From: DATDCY01 sp964513745
GTDB lineage: Bacteria > JAUVQV01 > DATDCY01
Direction of reading: 5' to 3'
Assembly: GCA_964513745.1 (NCBI GenBank)
Contig: CAZEOK010000082.1
Location: 1 to 14,092 of the forward strand
DNA: 14,092 bases
The number at the start of each line of letters is the position of its first letter. Position 1 is the stretch's first letter. Made by a program: the position numbers and the translations under genes. Shown here piece after piece: positions 12,792-14,092 of the stretch. The notes below the pieces were generated by a model. The model had not been told where the DNA came from. It was given only the letters and a program-made list of their open reading frames with translations, and searched no databases.

Positions 12792-14092
12792 ATGAAGCGA
12801 TTCTCACTGGTTGAGTATTCAGTCGACCATCCCAGGCTCATCGTTGTGCTGTCGATCATCCTCTCGCTCCTCTTCATGACCCAGTTTCCGAAGGTCAGGA
12901 CGGACACGAACCCCAAGAACATGCTCCCTCCCACCTCGGATGTGCGCGTCTGGAGCGATGAAGTGGAAAAGACGTTCAGTCTGTACGAGGACATGATCGT
13001 CCTCGGCATCCAGAGCGAAAAGGGCATCCTGAACGTCGGTACGCTTGGCAGGATTCAGAGGATCACCGACAAGATCCTCGAGATTAAAGGCGTCGCCGCG
13101 CGCGATGTCTCGAGCTTCACGACCATCGACAACGTAACGGTCGAGGACGAGACATTGAAGGTCGGCCCCCTGATGACCACGGTCCCGAAGACGGCCCAGG
13201 ATCTGGCCATGATGCGCAAGGCGCTCCTCGAGAACCCGCTGTTCGTTGGCCGCATCATTTCCAAGGACGGCAAGACCACCGCCATCTACGTCCCGCTCGA
13301 GAAGGGCGCAAACGGCAAAGACATCGCCGACGGGATACGGGAGATCGTCAAGAAAGAAGGCGACGACGAGAACTACTACGTGGCCGGCGATCCCGTGGCA
13401 CGCGACACGTTCGGCTCGGACATGTTCAAGCTCATGGCCCTCTTCGCGCCGATCGCCGGGATGGTCATGCTGATCGTACGGTATCTCATGTTCCGGGACC
13501 TCTTCCTGTCCATCACGCTGATGATGGACGCCATGATCAGCATCGTCTGGAGCATGGGGCTTCTGATCGGCCTGGGTTTCCCGATCCACATCATGAGTTC
13601 CATGGCGCCCGTGTTCCTGATGGCAATCGCAACGGACAGCATGCACATCTACAATGAGTTCTACTTCCGCTACCGCGAGAGGAAAGACAAGAGGGCGGCG
13701 ATCATCGACACGATGAACGCGGTCAGCCGACCGGTGCGCAACACCGCCCTGGCGACGGCCGCGGGCTTCGGCGTGCTGCTGTTCATGAACATCATCCCCG
13801 TCAAGGTCTTCGGCGGGCTCGTGGTCTTCGGGACGATCGTGCTCAGGGTGCTGAGCTTCAGTTTCATCCCCGCCATGTTCACGTTCGTGAAGGAGGAGAC
13901 GCTCGAGAAAGTGTCTCGTTCAGAGGACGTCGAGGCAAGTGGCATGTCGTTGTTCCTCAAGAAGCTCGCCGGGCTCGGCATCCGCAAGCCCGCAACCACT
14001 GTTCTCGTCGGCGCTGTGCTCATTGTCGTTGCCGTGGTCGGCATATCAAAAACAGTCGTCAACAACAACCTCGTCGAGTGGTTCAAAAAGGG
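12792..14092 (+). CDS. RND-superfamily (MMPL-type) exporter, N-terminal part (3' end outside window)
   Basis: The frame stays open from ATG 12792 to the window edge, giving 433 residues. AAGGAGG at 12780-12786 sits 5 bases before the ATG. The layout is that of bacterial RND exporters of the MMPL/COG1033 type. TM1 is at about 14-32 (PRLIVVLSIILSLLFMTQFP). A periplasmic loop at about 33-210 opens with DTNPKNMLPPTSDVRVWSDE. A bundle of five helices covers about 212-366 and includes MAIATDSMHIYNEFYFRYRE, with an Asp (D282) where RND pumps relay protons. A second-half TM1 lies at about 400-420, and TVVNNNLVEWF then starts the second loop. About half the expected protein is seen. It would use proton motive force to move hydrophobic or lipid-like substrates from the inner membrane. 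Divergence from the LysR gene suggests that regulator controls it. Confidence 0.92.
   Translation, partial: MKRFSLVEYSVDHPRLIVVLSIILSLLFMTQFPKVRTDTNPKNMLPPTSDVRVWSDEVEKTFSLYEDMIVLGIQSEKGILNVGTLGRIQRITDKILEIKGVAARDVSSFTTIDNVTVEDETLKVGPLMTTVPKTAQDLAMMRKALLENPLFVGRIISKDGKTTAIYVPLEKGANGKDIADGIREIVKKEGDDENYYVAGDPVARDTFGSDMFKLMALFAPIAGMVMLIVRYLMFRDLFLSITLMMDAMISIVWSMGLLIGLGFPIHIMSSMAPVFLMAIATDSMHIYNEFYFRYRERKDKRAAIIDTMNAVSRPVRNTALATAAGFGVLLFMNIIPVKVFGGLVVFGTIVLRVLSFSFIPAMFTFVKEETLEKVSRSEDVEASGMSLFLKKLAGLGIRKPATTVLVGAVLIVVAVVGISKTVVNNNLVEWFKK

Overview
The window is dense, GC-rich bacterial chromosome. Strong Shine-Dalgarno sites, stacked two-component genes, a sulfite-exporter-type permease, an ECF sigma factor and a GGGGACAG palindrome of the kind spread by REP-associated transposases suggest a Deltaproteobacterium in the broad sense (Desulfuromonadales/Desulfobacterota-like). 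No rRNA or marker gene is present, so this is only a leaning.

Region 1 (2-3875, plus strand) is a signalling-plus-transport cluster. It holds the C-terminal part of a sensor histidine kinase cut by the window edge, a single-domain receiver, a small protein with a good phospho-acceptor His but a wrecked ATPase domain, a second single-domain receiver, a TauE/SafE permease and a small three-helix membrane protein I do not recognise. The first three genes overlap and the rest follow closely. This looks like a phosphorelay, with the third gene a possible ChpT/Spo0B-like phosphotransferase, next to an anion exporter.

A near-perfect palindrome (3888-3927) separates this from region 2 (3951-11083, plus strand). 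Region 2 is an apparent single operon: ECF sigma factor, zinc-finger membrane anti-sigma, membrane-anchored periplasmic Spy/CnrX-like sensor, TolC-type outer membrane channel, MacA-type adaptor, MacB/LolD-type ATPase and two different FtsX/MacB-type permeases. An ECF-type promoter (GGAAC-N16-CGTT) lies directly before the sigma gene, so the system is probably autoregulated. The likely logic is that the periplasmic sensor detects metal or envelope stress, the anti-sigma releases sigma, and the operon builds a tripartite exporter.

Region 3 (11133-11705, plus) is a stand-alone HD-domain protein resembling the TIGR00295 family. It converges on region 4, a minus-strand LysR regulator (11720-12634). 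That regulator is divergent from an RND/MMPL-type exporter (12792 to the window end), which is open at the right edge. The AT-rich space between the last two holds a 15-bp dyad overlapping the likely LysR -10 box.

No tRNA, rRNA, CRISPR array, complete insertion sequence or integrase was found. No gene-free stretch exceeds 300 bases; the longest are 3206-3377 and 12635-12791.
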